Shown in pieces: positions 43,701 to 52,242 of a stretch of DNA of 64,000 nt. Location: positions 372,001-436,000 of the forward strand of contig NZ_CP047943.1 in assembly GCF_014279595.1 (NCBI RefSeq), read 5' to 3'. The notes under the pieces are model-generated. The model did not search any database, had not been told where the DNA came from, and saw nothing but the letters and a program-made list of their open reading frames with translations. The stretch comes from Synechococcus sp. RS9909 (GTDB lineage Bacteria > Cyanobacteriota > Cyanobacteriia > PCC-6307 > Cyanobiaceae). The number at the start of each line of letters is the position of its first letter. The first letter of the stretch is position 1. Both the position numbers and the translations under genes were made by a program.

Positions 43701-44031
43701 GGGCGTCGAAGCTCTGACGATCCGCTTGCAGCTTGATGTTCAGAGGCGGCCTTTTCTGCGGGGCAGCCACCTGATCGCTCGGCGATGGCTGAGTCGGGGC
43801 ATCTGCTGTGACCTCGGCAAGGACCTCGTTCAGGCTTGGTTGAGGTTCGTCTGAGCCTGGATCACTCTCAAGGCCGTCGGCTGAATCGTCGCTCCACTCG
43901 TTGACTTCATCGAGGGCCTGGGCTTGGAGCGGCCGAGGTCCAAAGATCAACACAGCACCCAAAGCAATCAGTGCAAGGCCTCGACTCAGCCACCATCGCG
44001 TCGAGCCTGAAGTGGCGGTGCTGGCCGGCAA
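40774..44031 (-). CDS. LptD/OstA-like outer-membrane protein, DUF3769
   Basis: This very large (1085-aa) protein has a signal peptide (about 20-38), an acidic linker, an OstA/LptA-like domain (about 95-185: LQADRQSFDARRNLFIAEG) and a long C-terminal region rich in alternating polar/hydrophobic strands, ending FIPYTPRNLPNELENRPF, as in a 20-odd-strand barrel. It fits the cyanobacterial DUF3769 family, regarded as the LptD homologue that inserts lipopolysaccharide in the outer membrane. It stands alone, converging with the pentapeptide gene and followed upstream by psbI on the same strand. Confidence 0.88.
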   Translation of the reverse strand: MPASTATSGSTRWWLSRGLALIALGAVLIFGPRPLQAQALDEVNEWSDDSADGLESDPGSDEPQPSLNEVLAEVTADAPTQPSPSDQVAAPQKRPPLNIKLQADRQSFDARRNLFIAEGNVRAVLNGGVLQADRVEFDSSFNTLFARGSVRFRRGAQYFQASTLHFSLIQNEGELNDVYGILDLDSAALDFNPTSGNASSGPTTPSPPPLLPIVESSSLGFPTALELELEANSPERLNPQDDGGTFWDLELPPAPEWLKPDSAASKQPELGMACPPMLPPVPAWQPHPWAVTAWGGQMIDSNFGDTFLFNGRMRPEYLLGVSMQKRIWRAGPFSLELEADLFGHHAYEQAGGPYNQTTPNANTPSQSFAEGIIGLGARLWIQPWLSFGFVEGISYNSAVSNYERTYRENYAQLLNYLAFELEAAVADDVSLVGRIHHRSGAFGTYSGVREGSNAYLIGLRYRWGQDPAAPEPTEVPPPLGCPDPDRASRIEPQTLNEQLNDITLGAQTPPSTGVEAAGSQAATPLALTNESRLSLRDQEALRDKAIAAIDQRITSIQFQQSLTIDRRIGVPSSLRNDDVEEQNTYGAIQPSQLDQLGRTQLITGAISRWRIQAARVSITPDGWRADRMGFTNDPFTPAQTRIDADNVVATEQANGDILIKSGRNRLIVEERLPIPVSRTQRIQKQEEVENRWVFGIDNEDRNGFFIGRNLKPIELTTDYTLSLQPQFLLQRAINGETNSYVAPGSSIDSGTVTQPTTIGDLFGLEAELNGQVWGWKTNFNADISTFSAENIANGSRYWGDVRNRFTLPWLGQISTRFFGAYRYRTWNGSLGETDVYSAYGAFAEQKGNFNIGKLGNSYLWRVGVGNYQAESFTSTNLADLWRANLFGSINSSYPLWRGQPAPLTPERAYRYSPVAIVPGLSLNTNVNTLLAAYGDGNQQNTLSLSGGPTLTLGTFSKPFLDYTQLSVTGGGTLKQGSSPFDFDQAVDLGTLGVGLTQQIAGPLLISAGVALNVDPASEFYGDVINSNIEVRWQRRSYDFGFYYNPYEGIGGFRFRLNDFNFTGTGVPFIPYTPRNLPNELENRPF

Positions 44032-44094
44032 GCGAAAGAACTGCTGTGGCCGGTGATCCTGCCACGTTCATTCAGCCCTGACGCGACGGGAGGG

Positions 44095-44214
44095 TCAGTC
44101 TTCGAGGTCTTTGCGGCTGGGGGTGCGGCTGGGATCGCTTGCCAGGAAGCCGAACACGAAGATCCCGAGGAAAAAGAAGACGACCGAGTAAACGGAGATC
44201 TTGAGGGCGAGCAT
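44095..44214 (-). CDS. psbI: photosystem II protein I
   Basis: A 39-aa protein begins [19 protein letters not shown] and ends in [14 protein letters not shown]. This is the PsbI pattern: one transmembrane helix at the N-terminus and a conserved SDPxRxPxRKDLE stromal tail. PsbI sits beside D1 and CP43 and stabilises early photosystem II assembly. It lies 63 bases upstream of the LptD-like gene, same strand, and starts 37 bases from the divergent alpha-mannosidase gene. It is below common gene-length limits. Confidence 0.96.
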   Translation of the reverse strand: MLALKISVYSVVFFFLGIFVFGFLASDPSRTPSRKDLED

Positions 44215-44251
44215 GGAGACCGACCGGCGTCTGGGACAGCGCCATCATCCT

Positions 44252-47200
44252 ATGGGGCAAGGATTGGGAAACACGATGCAGACCCCGCTCCAGGCGCGGC
44301 GATTGGCGTGGATTGAAACGTTTCGACGTCGGTCTCGCCATGAGCTGCTCGAGCGTTGGCTCCGGTCGGATCGGCCTGATTCAGGGCCGGCCCTGGCAGA
44401 TCCGTGGTGCAGGGAGCATCGGCCGGACTGGCATGCGCGGGGCTTGCTGGCCTGGCCTCGGGGGGGGCGTTGGTGTCGGCTGCAGCTGGAGGTCACCTGT
44501 CCTGCGGCCTGGCGTGGCCAGCCCGCGCAGGCCCGTCTGGTGCTGAGCTGGTGGGCGGATGCTGTGCGCCTCTGGGTGGATGGTCAGCTTGTGCACGCGG
44601 GCGATCTCTTCGACACACGCTGTCGCTGGCCCCTGCCGCAGCGCTGGCTCGACGGCGCTCCACTCCGATTCGAGCTGGAGCTGCGCAGCCCCTGTCATGA
44701 CGACGGCGCCCTGATCAGCAGCGCGATTGTGCGGGAACCGCGCGAGGCCGGACGGGATCCTGCCCAGCTGTTGCTTCCTGAGGCTCTGGCCCTCTCGCAG
44801 GCTGTGCTGCCCGATGCCGTGTTGGCGCTGGATCCCTTGACGGCCGAGGCCGGCACGGCGGTGGCGACCACCCTGGAGACCCTGGCGCCGGCCACGGGTG
44901 CGGTGCACTGGGTGGGGCATGCCCATCTCGATCTCGCCTGGCTCTGGCCGGTGGCCGACACCTGGGAGGCGGCGGAACGGACCTTCCGCTCCGCGCTGGA
45001 TCTGATGGATCGCTTTCCGGAGCTCCATTTCGCCCACTCCACGCCGGCTCTGTATGCGTGGATGGAACGGTTCCGCCCGGCTCTCTTCGCCAGGATTCGG
45101 GCCGCGAGTCAGGCCGGTCGCTGGGAGCCGATCAACGGCCCCTGGGTGGAAAGCGACTGCGTTTTGGTGAGCACGGCGTCCTTGCGACAGCAGTTCGCCC
45201 TCGGTCAGGCCTACAGCCGCAGCACGTTCCCGGAGTGGCGCCACGATCTGGCCTGGCTGCCCGACAGTTTCGGTTTCGGCGCTGGTCTGCCGGCGGTGGC
45301 GGCGGCGGAGGGGGTGCGCTGGTTCTGCACCCATAAATTGGCCTGGAATAGCGCTCAGCCGTTCCCCCACCGCCTGTTTCGCTGGCGCAGTCGCGGTGGC
45401 GGCGAGCTTCTGGCCTTGATGCTGCCGCCGATCGGCACCGATGCCGATCCCCAGGCGATCCAGACCGAGCAGCGCGCCTTTGACCAGGCCACCGCCATCG
45501 AACGGGCGCTCTGGATTCCGGGTGTGGGCGATCACGGCGGTGGCCCCACCGCCGAAATGCTCGAGCATCTTCAGCTTTGGAAGGATCACCCCCAGGTGTC
45601 GACGCGGCAGCCGGGAACCGTGCGCGGGTATCTCCAGGCCCTGGAGGCGTATGCCGACCATCTGCCGGTGTGGCGCGACGAGCTGTATCTGGAGTTGCAT
45701 CGCGGCTGCGCCACCAGCCGCCCGGATCAGAAGCGGCACAACCGCAGCCTGGAGCGGTTGCTGCGGGAGGCGGATCTGACGGCGGCCCTGCTCGCATCGG
45801 CTGAGAAGGGCGCTGTTCAAGGCGCTGTTCAAGGTGCCGAGATCGAAGCGACCGACTGGCGGCCGTTGCTGTTTCAGCAATTCCACGACATCCTCCCCGG
45901 CACCTCGATCCCGGAGGTGTTTGAGCAGGCTGAGTCGATCTGGCGCCGCTCCCGTCGCCAGGCGGCGCGACGTCGCAATGGGCAGCTGCAGCAGCTGCTG
46001 GGCAGCCCTGAAGCGGATCACAGCTGGGCCTGGGTGGGGCTCCAGCCCCTGGCGCGATGGAGTCCGCTCGTGCGCCTCCCCCGCGGTCGCTGGTCCAGCG
46101 TTGGGCAGGCCTTGCCCGTTCAGGAGGCCCCCGGCGGGGGTGCCTGGGTGCAGTTGCCTCCCCAGCAGGGTGTGGCGGCCGTGCCCCTCACGCGTGGCTC
46201 CCAGGGGGTGGCCGCGCCGGTGCGTTGCCCCGTGCGGGCCGAGCGGCAGCCCGGTGGGGGATGGCATCTCAGCAATGGCTGGCTGTCGGCATCCATCGAT
46301 GCGTCAGGTCTACAGCAGGTGTGGGATCGCCAGGGCGTCGCCCAGTTGGCGGCCCCCCTGGCATTGCAACGGTTCGTTGACCATGGCGAGTTCTGGGATG
46401 CCTGGGATCTGGCGGCGGACTACCGCGACAAGCCCCTCCCCATCGGTGAGCCGGAGGCGCCGCCTGACCTGGTGGAAGCCGGCCCGCTGCTGGCGCGGCT
46501 GGTCTGGCGCTGCCGGGTTGGTGCCAGCCTGATCCGGATGGATCTCCAGCTGCGTGCCGACCATCCCTGGTTGGAGCTCATCTGCAGCATCGAGTGGCGT
46601 CAGACCCATGAGCTGCTGCGGCTGGAGGTGCCGTTGAAGACGGCAGCCGTGCGCTGGTCCGCCGACACCAGCGGCGGAGTGCTGGAGCGGCCGGCCCTGG
46701 CCATCACCGCTCGGGAGCAGGCGCGCTGGGAGGTGCCGGTGATCTCCTGGTTTGCGAGTCAGGCGGCTGCGCCGGCGGGTGGTCTTGCGGTGCTGCTGGA
46801 TGGTCCGCAGGGCGTGGATGTGCAGCCGCATCGCCTCGGCGTGTCGCTCTTGCGCGGACCCACCTGGCCTGATCCCTCTGCCGATCGGGGCCGCCATCGC
46901 CTGCGGATGGCGCTGATGCCGCTGCCATCCGGCTGGGCGGAGGACGCCGTGCCCCAGGCGGCTGTCGCCTTCCGGGAGCCTGGCTGGTGGGGGCCGGTGG
47001 GGGCGATGCCGGCCGTGCGCTCACTGCTGCCAGCCCTTCCTGATGCGCTGGTGCCGATCCGGGTCAGTCGTGCTCAGGCCTCTGGCGCTGTGCTGCTGCA
47101 GGTGTTGAATCCGGGCGCGAAGCGTGTGCGCTGGAACCTGGTGGACGGGGCGGCCTGGCAGATGCGGCGAACTGGAGCGGGGGGCTTCACCCGGGAGCTG

Positions 47201-47260
47201 GTGCTTCGGCCCGGTGAACTGGCCGACCTGGAACTGTCGCCTGCGCCTCAGTCGTCGTGA
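44252..47260 (+). CDS. glycoside hydrolase family 38 alpha-mannosidase
   Basis: This protein of about 1000 residues has the GH38 zinc/active-site motif [14 protein letters not shown] near residue 220, the nucleophile Asp in [16 protein letters not shown] near 337, HTHK-like [20 protein letters not shown], and [15 protein letters not shown] further on, then the beta-sandwich C-terminal domains. It hydrolyses alpha-mannosides; no signal peptide is seen, so it is probably cytoplasmic. The start is uncertain: ATG at 44252 (used) or 44276. A 12-bp in-frame tandem duplication lies at 45809. Its end overlaps psbN by 13 bases, convergently. Confidence 0.9.
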   Translation: MGQGLGNTMQTPLQARRLAWIETFRRRSRHELLERWLRSDRPDSGPALADPWCREHRPDWHARGLLAWPRGGRWCRLQLEVTCPAAWRGQPAQARLVLSWWADAVRLWVDGQLVHAGDLFDTRCRWPLPQRWLDGAPLRFELELRSPCHDDGALISSAIVREPREAGRDPAQLLLPEALALSQAVLPDAVLALDPLTAEAGTAVATTLETLAPATGAVHWVGHAHLDLAWLWPVADTWEAAERTFRSALDLMDRFPELHFAHSTPALYAWMERFRPALFARIRAASQAGRWEPINGPWVESDCVLVSTASLRQQFALGQAYSRSTFPEWRHDLAWLPDSFGFGAGLPAVAAAEGVRWFCTHKLAWNSAQPFPHRLFRWRSRGGGELLALMLPPIGTDADPQAIQTEQRAFDQATAIERALWIPGVGDHGGGPTAEMLEHLQLWKDHPQVSTRQPGTVRGYLQALEAYADHLPVWRDELYLELHRGCATSRPDQKRHNRSLERLLREADLTAALLASAEKGAVQGAVQGAEIEATDWRPLLFQQFHDILPGTSIPEVFEQAESIWRRSRRQAARRRNGQLQQLLGSPEADHSWAWVGLQPLARWSPLVRLPRGRWSSVGQALPVQEAPGGGAWVQLPPQQGVAAVPLTRGSQGVAAPVRCPVRAERQPGGGWHLSNGWLSASIDASGLQQVWDRQGVAQLAAPLALQRFVDHGEFWDAWDLAADYRDKPLPIGEPEAPPDLVEAGPLLARLVWRCRVGASLIRMDLQLRADHPWLELICSIEWRQTHELLRLEVPLKTAAVRWSADTSGGVLERPALAITAREQARWEVPVISWFASQAAAPAGGLAVLLDGPQGVDVQPHRLGVSLLRGPTWPDPSADRGRHRLRMALMPLPSGWAEDAVPQAAVAFREPGWWGPVGAMPAVRSLLPALPDALVPIRVSRAQASGAVLLQVLNPGAKRVRWNLVDGAAWQMRRTGAGGFTRELVLRPGELADLELSPAPQSS
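45809..45838 (+). repeat. 12-bp tandem duplication inside the mannosidase gene
   Basis: GGCGCTGTTCAA occurs twice in tandem (45809-45820, 45821-45832), followed by a degenerate start of a third copy. It adds the residues [10 protein letters not shown] in a linker and keeps the frame. This is a simple slippage product. Confidence 0.85.
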
Positions 47261-47388
47261 TCGTCGAATGGATCATCCAGTCGTTTGGAGGGGGGGCCGA
47301 AGGCTGTGTAGATGCCGAAACCGGTGAGCCCGAGCAGAACGGCGAGCACGGCGATCGCCACCGTGAGCGCTGGGGAGGAGGTTTCCAT
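47248..47388 (-). CDS. psbN: protein PsbN
   Basis: This 46-aa protein begins [20 protein letters not shown] and continues [20 protein letters not shown], the conserved PsbN pattern with one membrane helix near the N-terminus. PsbN is needed for assembly and repair of photosystem II but is not a subunit. As in most cyanobacteria and plastids it is encoded on the strand opposite psbH, here divergently with 84 bases between starts. Its 3' end overlaps the mannosidase gene. Confidence 0.96.
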   Translation of the reverse strand: METSSPALTVAIAVLAVLLGLTGFGIYTAFGPPSKRLDDPFDDHDD

Positions 47389-47472
47389 CACATCTCTCGA
47401 CAGGTTCGACCCGTTCCGGGCCATGGCCCCTACAGTATCCAGACTGAACCTCACCCGAGCCCCAAGCCCGTC

Positions 47473-47673
47473 ATGGCGCAACGCACTCGTCTGGGAGATC
47501 TCCTCCGTCCCCTCAATTCCGAGTACGGCAAGGTGGTGCCCGGCTGGGGAACCACGCCTGTGATGGGCGTGTTCATGGCCCTGTTCCTGGTGTTTTTGCT
47601 GGTGATCCTGCAGCTCTACAACAAGTCGCTGATCCTCGAGGGCATCAACGTCAACTGGAACGGTTTCGGTTGA
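47473..47673 (+). CDS. psbH: photosystem II protein H
   Basis: This 66-aa protein starts [20 protein letters not shown] and has one membrane helix around [19 protein letters not shown], ending NVNWNGFG. This is PsbH, a photosystem II subunit next to CP47 that affects the QB site and bicarbonate binding. The N-terminal Thr phosphorylated in plants is not expected here. It is followed by tatA nine bases downstream, then pth and DUF3146, a tight plus-strand operon. Confidence 0.97.
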   Translation: MAQRTRLGDLLRPLNSEYGKVVPGWGTTPVMGVFMALFLVFLLVILQLYNKSLILEGINVNWNGFG

Positions 47674-47682
47674 GGTAAGGCG

Positions 47683-47958
47683 ATGAATGTCTTCGGCATC
47701 GGCCTCCCCGAGATGGCCGTGATCGGTGCGGTGGCCCTGCTGGTGTTTGGGCCCAAGCGCCTGCCGGAGTTGGGGCGGACTCTGGGCAAAACCCTGAAGG
47801 GTTTCCAGTCTGCCTCAAAGGAATTTGAGCGGGAGATCAACAAGGCGATGGCGGAACCCGAGCCGATCGAGCAAGCCCCACTGCCACCTGTCGCGGAACC
47901 TTTGCCTCGCGATGCAGCCGCTGGTGAGCGCGTGAAGCCAGGCGATTCCGCGTCCTGA
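47683..47958 (+). CDS. tatA: Sec-independent protein translocase TatA/E
   Basis: This 91-aa protein has a short N-terminal helix (FGIGLPEMAVIGAVALLVFG), the FGPKRLPELGRTLGK hinge and amphipathic helix, and a Pro/Glu-rich soluble tail. It forms the pore of the twin-arginine system exporting folded proteins, in cyanobacteria in both plasma and thylakoid membranes. It lies between psbH and pth; its stop overlaps the pth start (TGATG). Confidence 0.95.
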   Translation: MNVFGIGLPEMAVIGAVALLVFGPKRLPELGRTLGKTLKGFQSASKEFEREINKAMAEPEPIEQAPLPPVAEPLPRDAAAGERVKPGDSAS

Positions 47959-48581
47959 TGCAGGCCGGACAGCTGCGGCTCCTTGTTGGGCTCGGCAATC
48001 CAGGTGATCGCTACCACGGCACCCGCCACAACGTGGGATTCATGGCGTTGGAAGCTCTGGCCCGCCGCAACGCCAGCGCCTTTCGATCGATGGCCAAGCT
48101 GCAGGGGCAGGTGGCGGAGATCGGCTTTGGGCCAGGCCGGTTGCGGTTGCTCATGCCGCAGACCTTCATGAATGAGAGTGGTCGCTCGATTCGTGCTGCC
48201 CTGGATTGGTTCCAGTTCGATGTCAATCAGGTGCTGGTGGTGGTGGATGACATGGACCTACCGCTAGGACGTCTGCGCCTTCGCGCCAAGGGCGGCGCTG
48301 GTGGCCACAACGGTCTGCGCAGCACCATTCAGCATCTGGGCACCGAGGCCTTTGCCCGACTCCGGATTGGCATCGGTGCTCCGGGACGCACGGCAGAGGA
48401 GCGTCGTGCCCGCACCGTGTCCCATGTGCTCGGTCGCTTCAGCCAAGCGGAGCAGCCGCTGCTGGATCAGGTGATCGAGGCGGTGGTGCAGGGTGTGGAT
48501 CAGATCCAGCGCCAGGGATTGGAGCGCGCCGGCAACCATCTCAATGGTCTGCAGCTGGTAGACGAGGAAAGCGGCCCATGA
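47958..48581 (+). CDS. pth: peptidyl-tRNA hydrolase
   Basis: This 207-aa enzyme frees tRNAs from peptidyl-tRNA that drops off ribosomes. It shows VGLGNPGDRYHGTRHNVGFM with the catalytic His near residue 24, MPQTFMNESGRS with its Asn, DDMDLPLGRLRLRAKGGAGG with the catalytic Asp, and HNGLRSTIQHLGT. Length and motifs are complete. It starts on the tatA stop and overlaps the DUF3146 gene by four bases (ATGA). Confidence 0.97.
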   Translation: MQAGQLRLLVGLGNPGDRYHGTRHNVGFMALEALARRNASAFRSMAKLQGQVAEIGFGPGRLRLLMPQTFMNESGRSIRAALDWFQFDVNQVLVVVDDMDLPLGRLRLRAKGGAGGHNGLRSTIQHLGTEAFARLRIGIGAPGRTAEERRARTVSHVLGRFSQAEQPLLDQVIEAVVQGVDQIQRQGLERAGNHLNGLQLVDEESGP

Positions 48582-48835
48582 GTGCCCTGCCGGTCACCAC
48601 GGCCCATCTCCGGGTCCTGCGTCAGAGCTTTCAGCAGCAGCGCCTGGAGGGCGAGGTGCAGGCCGGGGGCTTTGCCTGGGAATTCTGCTGGTTGTTTGAT
48701 CGCGGTGAACTGCATGTGGAGCCTTCGCTGGGGCGGGCCTTGATTGAGGATGCCCTGCTCCGCTTTCTCGTGAAGGCCGATTACCACCTGGAACCGGGAG
48801 GCGACTACACCTTCACGGTGCGTGCCCGTTTCTGA
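48578..48835 (+). CDS. DUF3146 conserved cyanobacterial protein
   Basis: This 85-aa soluble protein includes EGEVQAGGFAWEFCWLFDRGEL and ends DYTFTVRARF. It fits the cyanobacterial DUF3146 family, which has no known function. It begins four bases inside the pth stop region (ATGA) and its last 23 bases overlap the convergent RuvC-like gene. Confidence 0.82.
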   Translation: MSALPVTTAHLRVLRQSFQQQRLEGEVQAGGFAWEFCWLFDRGELHVEPSLGRALIEDALLRFLVKADYHLEPGGDYTFTVRARF

Positions 48836-49244
48836 GCGGATCGGGCCAGTCGAGTCTGACGCCGAAGTGATCTTCGAGCATCACCAGTGCCGCGAAGGCA
48901 TCGAGATCGAGCGGTGGCAGTCGCAGGCCTTCGGGGAGCAGCCGGCGCCAGCCCCGCGGTGGTCGCAGCGTCCAGTAGCGCGCGCGCGCTCGCAGGGTGG
49001 TGCCCCGTTCCTCCACCAGCTCCACGGGCAGCAGGGGGCGCAGGCGTTGTTCCCAGTCGGCACTGCCGGTGCCGTTGCCCAGCACCACGGTGCTGATCGG
49101 TTCTTCGTCGCTCCAGCGCTGGATCTGGTGGAGAACATCCTCCACCGGCAGCACCAGGCCCTCGATCACACGGTGGCGATTGAGCTCGCAGAGCACCAGG
49201 CCACATTTGCTGCGTCCCGGGTCGATCGCGAGCAGGCGTGTCAT
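48813..49244 (-). CDS. RuvC/YqgF-like nuclease-fold protein
   Basis: This 143-aa RNase H-fold protein has a first strand LLAIDPGRSKCGLVLC with the acidic Asp, a VVLGNGTGS segment after strand 4, and a late LDAFAALVMLEDHF helix with acidic residues. That is the layout of the YqgF/RuvC group, which includes Holliday-junction resolvases and the 16S rRNA maturation factor. It is a divergent member, and which role applies is unclear. Its start overlaps the stop of the DUF3084 gene by one base, same strand. Confidence 0.8.
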   Translation of the reverse strand: MTRLLAIDPGRSKCGLVLCELNRHRVIEGLVLPVEDVLHQIQRWSDEEPISTVVLGNGTGSADWEQRLRPLLPVELVEERGTTLRARARYWTLRPPRGWRRLLPEGLRLPPLDLDAFAALVMLEDHFGVRLDWPDPLRNGHAP

Positions 49245-50455
49245 CAGGGGGTGGGGGCGCCAGCTGGTGTGTTGGAGGGGATGTCGCCGACGGCCCGCAG
49301 CTCCACAGCCACGGGATCGGCGGTGTCACTGCTGCGCAGGGTCACCACCTCCAGCTCGATGCGGGAGGGAGTTCGCTCCAGCAGCTGCTGTCCGAGGCTG
49401 TTGAGGCGGTTGGCGTCGAACTGGAGTCCCTGACTGAGGGACCCCCGCCGTTGGGCTTCAGCAAGGGCGGAGGCCAGGAGCAGATTCAAGCGGTTGCGCA
49501 CCGCTTCGTTGCCAGTCTCGTTGCGTTCGATCGTGGTGCGCGCCAGCACATCGCCCGTGTTCACCACCTGGGTGTTCGGACGTACTTCAGGAATGGCATA
49601 GACCACGGTTTCGCCAAGTAGCACATTGGCGGCGGAGCGGATGTTCACCACCCAGGTGCCCGGTTGGCGAATCACCTGTTCGAGCCGTTCAATGTCGTTG
49701 CGTGGCACCAGCAGAATCTGCCGATCGGCCTTCTCACCCGGCAACACCCGCTGGTAGGCCTGCAGGTTGGCCTCACGCAGCATCTGGTCGATCACCTGCT
49801 TGGCTTGCCCTGGATTGTCGAGCCGCAGGGTCGCTGTGGCCAGGGGTTCGCCGCTGCTGAGCACCACGCTGCCTCGCCGCAGGGCCAACACGTTTTTCTC
49901 CAGTTGGCGCAGTTCCGCCTCGCCGCTGCGAATGCGATCGCGCACCTGGGCCAGCTCGGCTTCCGTGCGTCGGATCTCGGCATCGCGCGCTTTCACGTCG
50001 CGGCTGAGTCGAGCCCGTTCCGCCTCCAGCTGCTGGCGTTGTTGCTGCAGCGGCACCAGCGCCTGGCGGAGGGTTTCGGCCTTGGCTTTGGCATCGGCCA
50101 GATCCTTGCTGGCACGCGAGCGTTCGGCCTGGGCCTGAAGCAGTTCACGGCTCGCTTTCTTCTGGGCCTGCCGACTCGCCTTCAGGGCCTTGCGGCTGTC
50201 GTTGAGCTTGGTCTGCAGGGCGTTCAGTTCAAACAGCCCCACCCGCAGCTGCCGACTCACCAGCAGCAGCAGGCCGAGCGACAGCGCTGAAATCAGGCTG
50301 CCCGTGAGCACGGTGATCACCACGGCGGTGCGGCGCGGCCGCAATCCCATCAGGCTCAACCGGGCCTTGCCCACCTTGGAGCCGAGCCGATCGCCCAGGG
50401 TGGCGAGCACGCCACCGAGCACGAGCAGGATCAGGATCAACAGCCAGCCGGTCAC
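49244..50455 (-). CDS. DUF3084 coiled-coil membrane protein
   Basis: This 403-aa protein has two N-terminal membrane helices (about 1-18 and 45-68), a long coiled coil (about 75-200, Lys/Ala/Glu/Gln-rich) and a C-terminal alpha/beta domain with VWNIRSAANVLLGETV-like and PEVRPNTQVVNTGD segments. This is the cyanobacterial DUF3084 family; the role is unknown but the architecture resembles envelope or cell-division organisers. It lies 63 bases downstream of ntcA and upstream of the RuvC-like gene in one minus-strand unit. Confidence 0.87.
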   Translation of the reverse strand: MTGWLLILILLVLGGVLATLGDRLGSKVGKARLSLMGLRPRRTAVVITVLTGSLISALSLGLLLLVSRQLRVGLFELNALQTKLNDSRKALKASRQAQKKASRELLQAQAERSRASKDLADAKAKAETLRQALVPLQQQRQQLEAERARLSRDVKARDAEIRRTEAELAQVRDRIRSGEAELRQLEKNVLALRRGSVVLSSGEPLATATLRLDNPGQAKQVIDQMLREANLQAYQRVLPGEKADRQILLVPRNDIERLEQVIRQPGTWVVNIRSAANVLLGETVVYAIPEVRPNTQVVNTGDVLARTTIERNETGNEAVRNRLNLLLASALAEAQRRGSLSQGLQFDANRLNSLGQQLLERTPSRIELEVVTLRSSDTADPVAVELRAVGDIPSNTPAGAPTP

Positions 50456-50518
50456 GAATCCAAGGGCGGTGAAGGGGGACGACGGGCCGACCGGAGCCCA
50501 TTGTCCCCCGCGGATGGC

Positions 50519-51262
50519 TCAGCTGAAACGTTTGGCGAGGGCGATCGGATCGAGCACGGTGATCTTCTTTCGGTCGATTTCCACCAGCCCCGCATTGCGC
50601 AGATCCCCGAGCAGTCGGGTGATGGTGACGCGGGTGGATCCGATCGCTTCAGCGATTGATTGATGCGAGAGCCGCAGGTCGATGGTGATGCCCTGGGTGC
50701 CGGGGATGCCGAAATCGCGGCAGAGCACGAGCAGAAAACTCACCAGTCGCGACGACATGTCGCGGTGGGTGAGCGTTTCGATCATCGTTTCGGTTTGCAG
50801 GATGCGGCTTGAGAGCCCTTGCAGCAGCAACAGGCCTACGCCGGTATCGGCTTCGATCGCCTGGCGCACGGAAGCGGCAGGCGCCGTGACCATCTCGACC
50901 CGGGTGAAGGCCACAGCGTGATAGAAGCGATCGGAGCGATGGCCGGTGAGCAGCGACAGCACCCCGAAGAGGCTGTTTTCCCGCAGCAGCGCCACGGTGA
51001 TCTCCTCCCCCGATTCGTAGACCCGGGACAGCCTGACGGCGCCACGCCGGATCAGGTACACCCGCTCGGCGGGATCACCGGGGAAAAAGATGGTTTTACC
51101 CCGTTCCACCAGCTCGGTGCTGGCACCCTCCAGATCGCGGATCACTTCCAGGAGGGTGGGGGTATGGGCCGTGGCCGTGTTGGCCAGGGTGGTGCCGCCG
51201 CCGCTGGAAGCTGGAGCGGGCTGGGGTGAGTAACGGCTGAAGCCGCGGGTGGCTCCGACCAT
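50519..51262 (-). CDS. ntcA: global nitrogen regulator NtcA
   Basis: This 247-aa CRP/FNR-family activator senses 2-oxoglutarate and, with PipX, turns on ammonium transport and nitrogen assimilation genes. The N-terminal effector domain includes [20 protein letters not shown] and [20 protein letters not shown]; the C-terminal DNA-binding helix-turn-helix is [20 protein letters not shown]. The first 30 residues are a variable Ser/Ala-rich head, so the start could lie later. A well-spaced NtcA promoter directly upstream indicates autoregulation. amt1 at 27833 is a likely target in this window. Confidence 0.97.
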   Translation of the reverse strand: MVGATRGFSRYSPQPAPASSGGGTTLANTATAHTPTLLEVIRDLEGASTELVERGKTIFFPGDPAERVYLIRRGAVRLSRVYESGEEITVALLRENSLFGVLSLLTGHRSDRFYHAVAFTRVEMVTAPAASVRQAIEADTGVGLLLLQGLSSRILQTETMIETLTHRDMSSRLVSFLLVLCRDFGIPGTQGITIDLRLSHQSIAEAIGSTRVTITRLLGDLRNAGLVEIDRKKITVLDPIALAKRFS

Positions 51263-51283
51263 GGCGGCACTGCAGGTGGCTGG

Positions 51284-51325
51284 ACGCTACGGATGGCCCT
51301 GGCTCCACCTTGTAGCAATCCACAC
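51284..51325 (-). promoter_or_regulatory. NtcA-activated promoter of ntcA (autoregulation)
   Basis: On the minus strand GTG-N8-TAC (51325-51312) is followed by exactly 22 bases and TAGCGT (51289-51284), fitting the NtcA class II layout GTA-N8-TAC, N20-24, TAN3T with one mismatch. Transcription would start near 51277, giving a leader of about 15 bases to the ATG. ntcA autoregulation is established in other cyanobacteria. Confidence 0.7.
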
Positions 51326-51340
51326 GAAATCCGGCGTTGC

Positions 51341-52081
51341 TCAGGGGCGCGACTCCGGTGCCAGGGCCCGCTGCTGCGCCGCCATCAGGGCCGTCAGGCC
51401 TGGTTCGGCCAGGTCGAGCAGCCGCGTCAGTTCGCTGCGGCTGAAGGGGGCACCTTCAGCGGTGCCCTGCAGTTCCAGCAGGCGGCCGCTGCCATCCATC
51501 ACCACATTCAGATCCACATCGGCCTGGCTGTCTTCGCTGTAGTTGAGGTCGAGCAGCGCCTCTCCGCCGATCAGCCCCACCGAGACGGCGGCCACCTGGT
51601 CGCGCACGGGGTTGTGGCTGAGGTCGCCTCGCTTCACCAGGCGCTCGCAGGCCCGTTGCAGCGCCACCCAGGCGCCGGTGATTGCGGCGGTGCGGGTGCC
51701 GGCATCGGCCTGGATCACATCGCAGTCGACCAGCAGGGTGTTCTCCCCCAGGGCCTCCATGTCGAGGCAAGCCCTGAGGCTGCGGCCGATCAGGCGTTGG
51801 ATCTCCTGGGTGCGGCCGGAGAGTTTCAGCAGTTCCCGCTTCTGCCGCTCGGGCGTTGACCCGGGCAGCAGGCGGTACTCGGCACTGAGCCAGCCCTTGC
51901 CGCTGCCCATGCGCCAGCGGGGCACGCCGGCCTCGTGGCCAATGCTGCAGAGCACGGCCGTGCGCCCGCTGCGCACCAGCACGGAGCTGAGGGCAAAGCC
52001 CATCGGATCCCACTCGATCGCGACAGGCCTCAGTTCGCTGGGCGAGCGGCCATCGACTCGTGTGGAGACCTGGTTGGACAT
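51341..52081 (-). CDS. rph: ribonuclease PH
   Basis: This 246-aa phosphorolytic exoribonuclease trims tRNA 3' ends. Motifs include [17 protein letters not shown] at the start, [35 protein letters not shown] and [19 protein letters not shown], and it ends with the usual [19 protein letters not shown] part. Start chosen at ATG 52081 ([13 protein letters not shown]). It lies directly upstream of the ntcA promoter on the same strand, and divergent from the CobO-like gene. Confidence 0.96.
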   Translation of the reverse strand: MSNQVSTRVDGRSPSELRPVAIEWDPMGFALSSVLVRSGRTAVLCSIGHEAGVPRWRMGSGKGWLSAEYRLLPGSTPERQKRELLKLSGRTQEIQRLIGRSLRACLDMEALGENTLLVDCDVIQADAGTRTAAITGAWVALQRACERLVKRGDLSHNPVRDQVAAVSVGLIGGEALLDLNYSEDSQADVDLNVVMDGSGRLLELQGTAEGAPFSRSELTRLLDLAEPGLTALMAAQQRALAPESRP

Positions 52082-52178
52082 CGAGGCGCGGCGGCATGCA
52101 GCTGAGCCTGACAGCTCGACCGTTGTCCCAGGCGCACACCATGACCAGGGGCGCACACCATGGATGGTGTCAGTCGGC

Positions 52179-52206
52179 TTGTGTGCCGCGCTTCCGGCGC
52201 TAGATT
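52179..52206 (+). promoter_or_regulatory. probable sigma-70 promoter of the CobO-like/dcd pair
   Basis: TTGTGT (52179-52184), 16 bases, TAGATT (52201-52206). The ATG at 52243 follows 37 bases after the -10 box. A duplicated GGCGCACACCATG lies just upstream (52132 and 52150 regions), which might be an operator pair. Confidence 0.4.
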
Positions 52207-52242
52207 CGAACCCTGCAGGCCGGGTGCGGCCGTGTGAACGCC

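Noticed and set aside
44381-46267. A 628-codon open frame antisense to the GH38 mannosidase
   Set aside because: This is the same GC-skew effect: the frame lies wholly inside a gene with clear catalytic motifs, and its product is Arg/Gly/Pro-rich with no recognisable domain.
52195-52225. A T-arm-like GGTTCGAATC on the minus strand
   Set aside because: The bases on either side do not form a T stem and no acceptor or anticodon arm is nearby; it is better explained as part of the promoter of the CobO-like gene.
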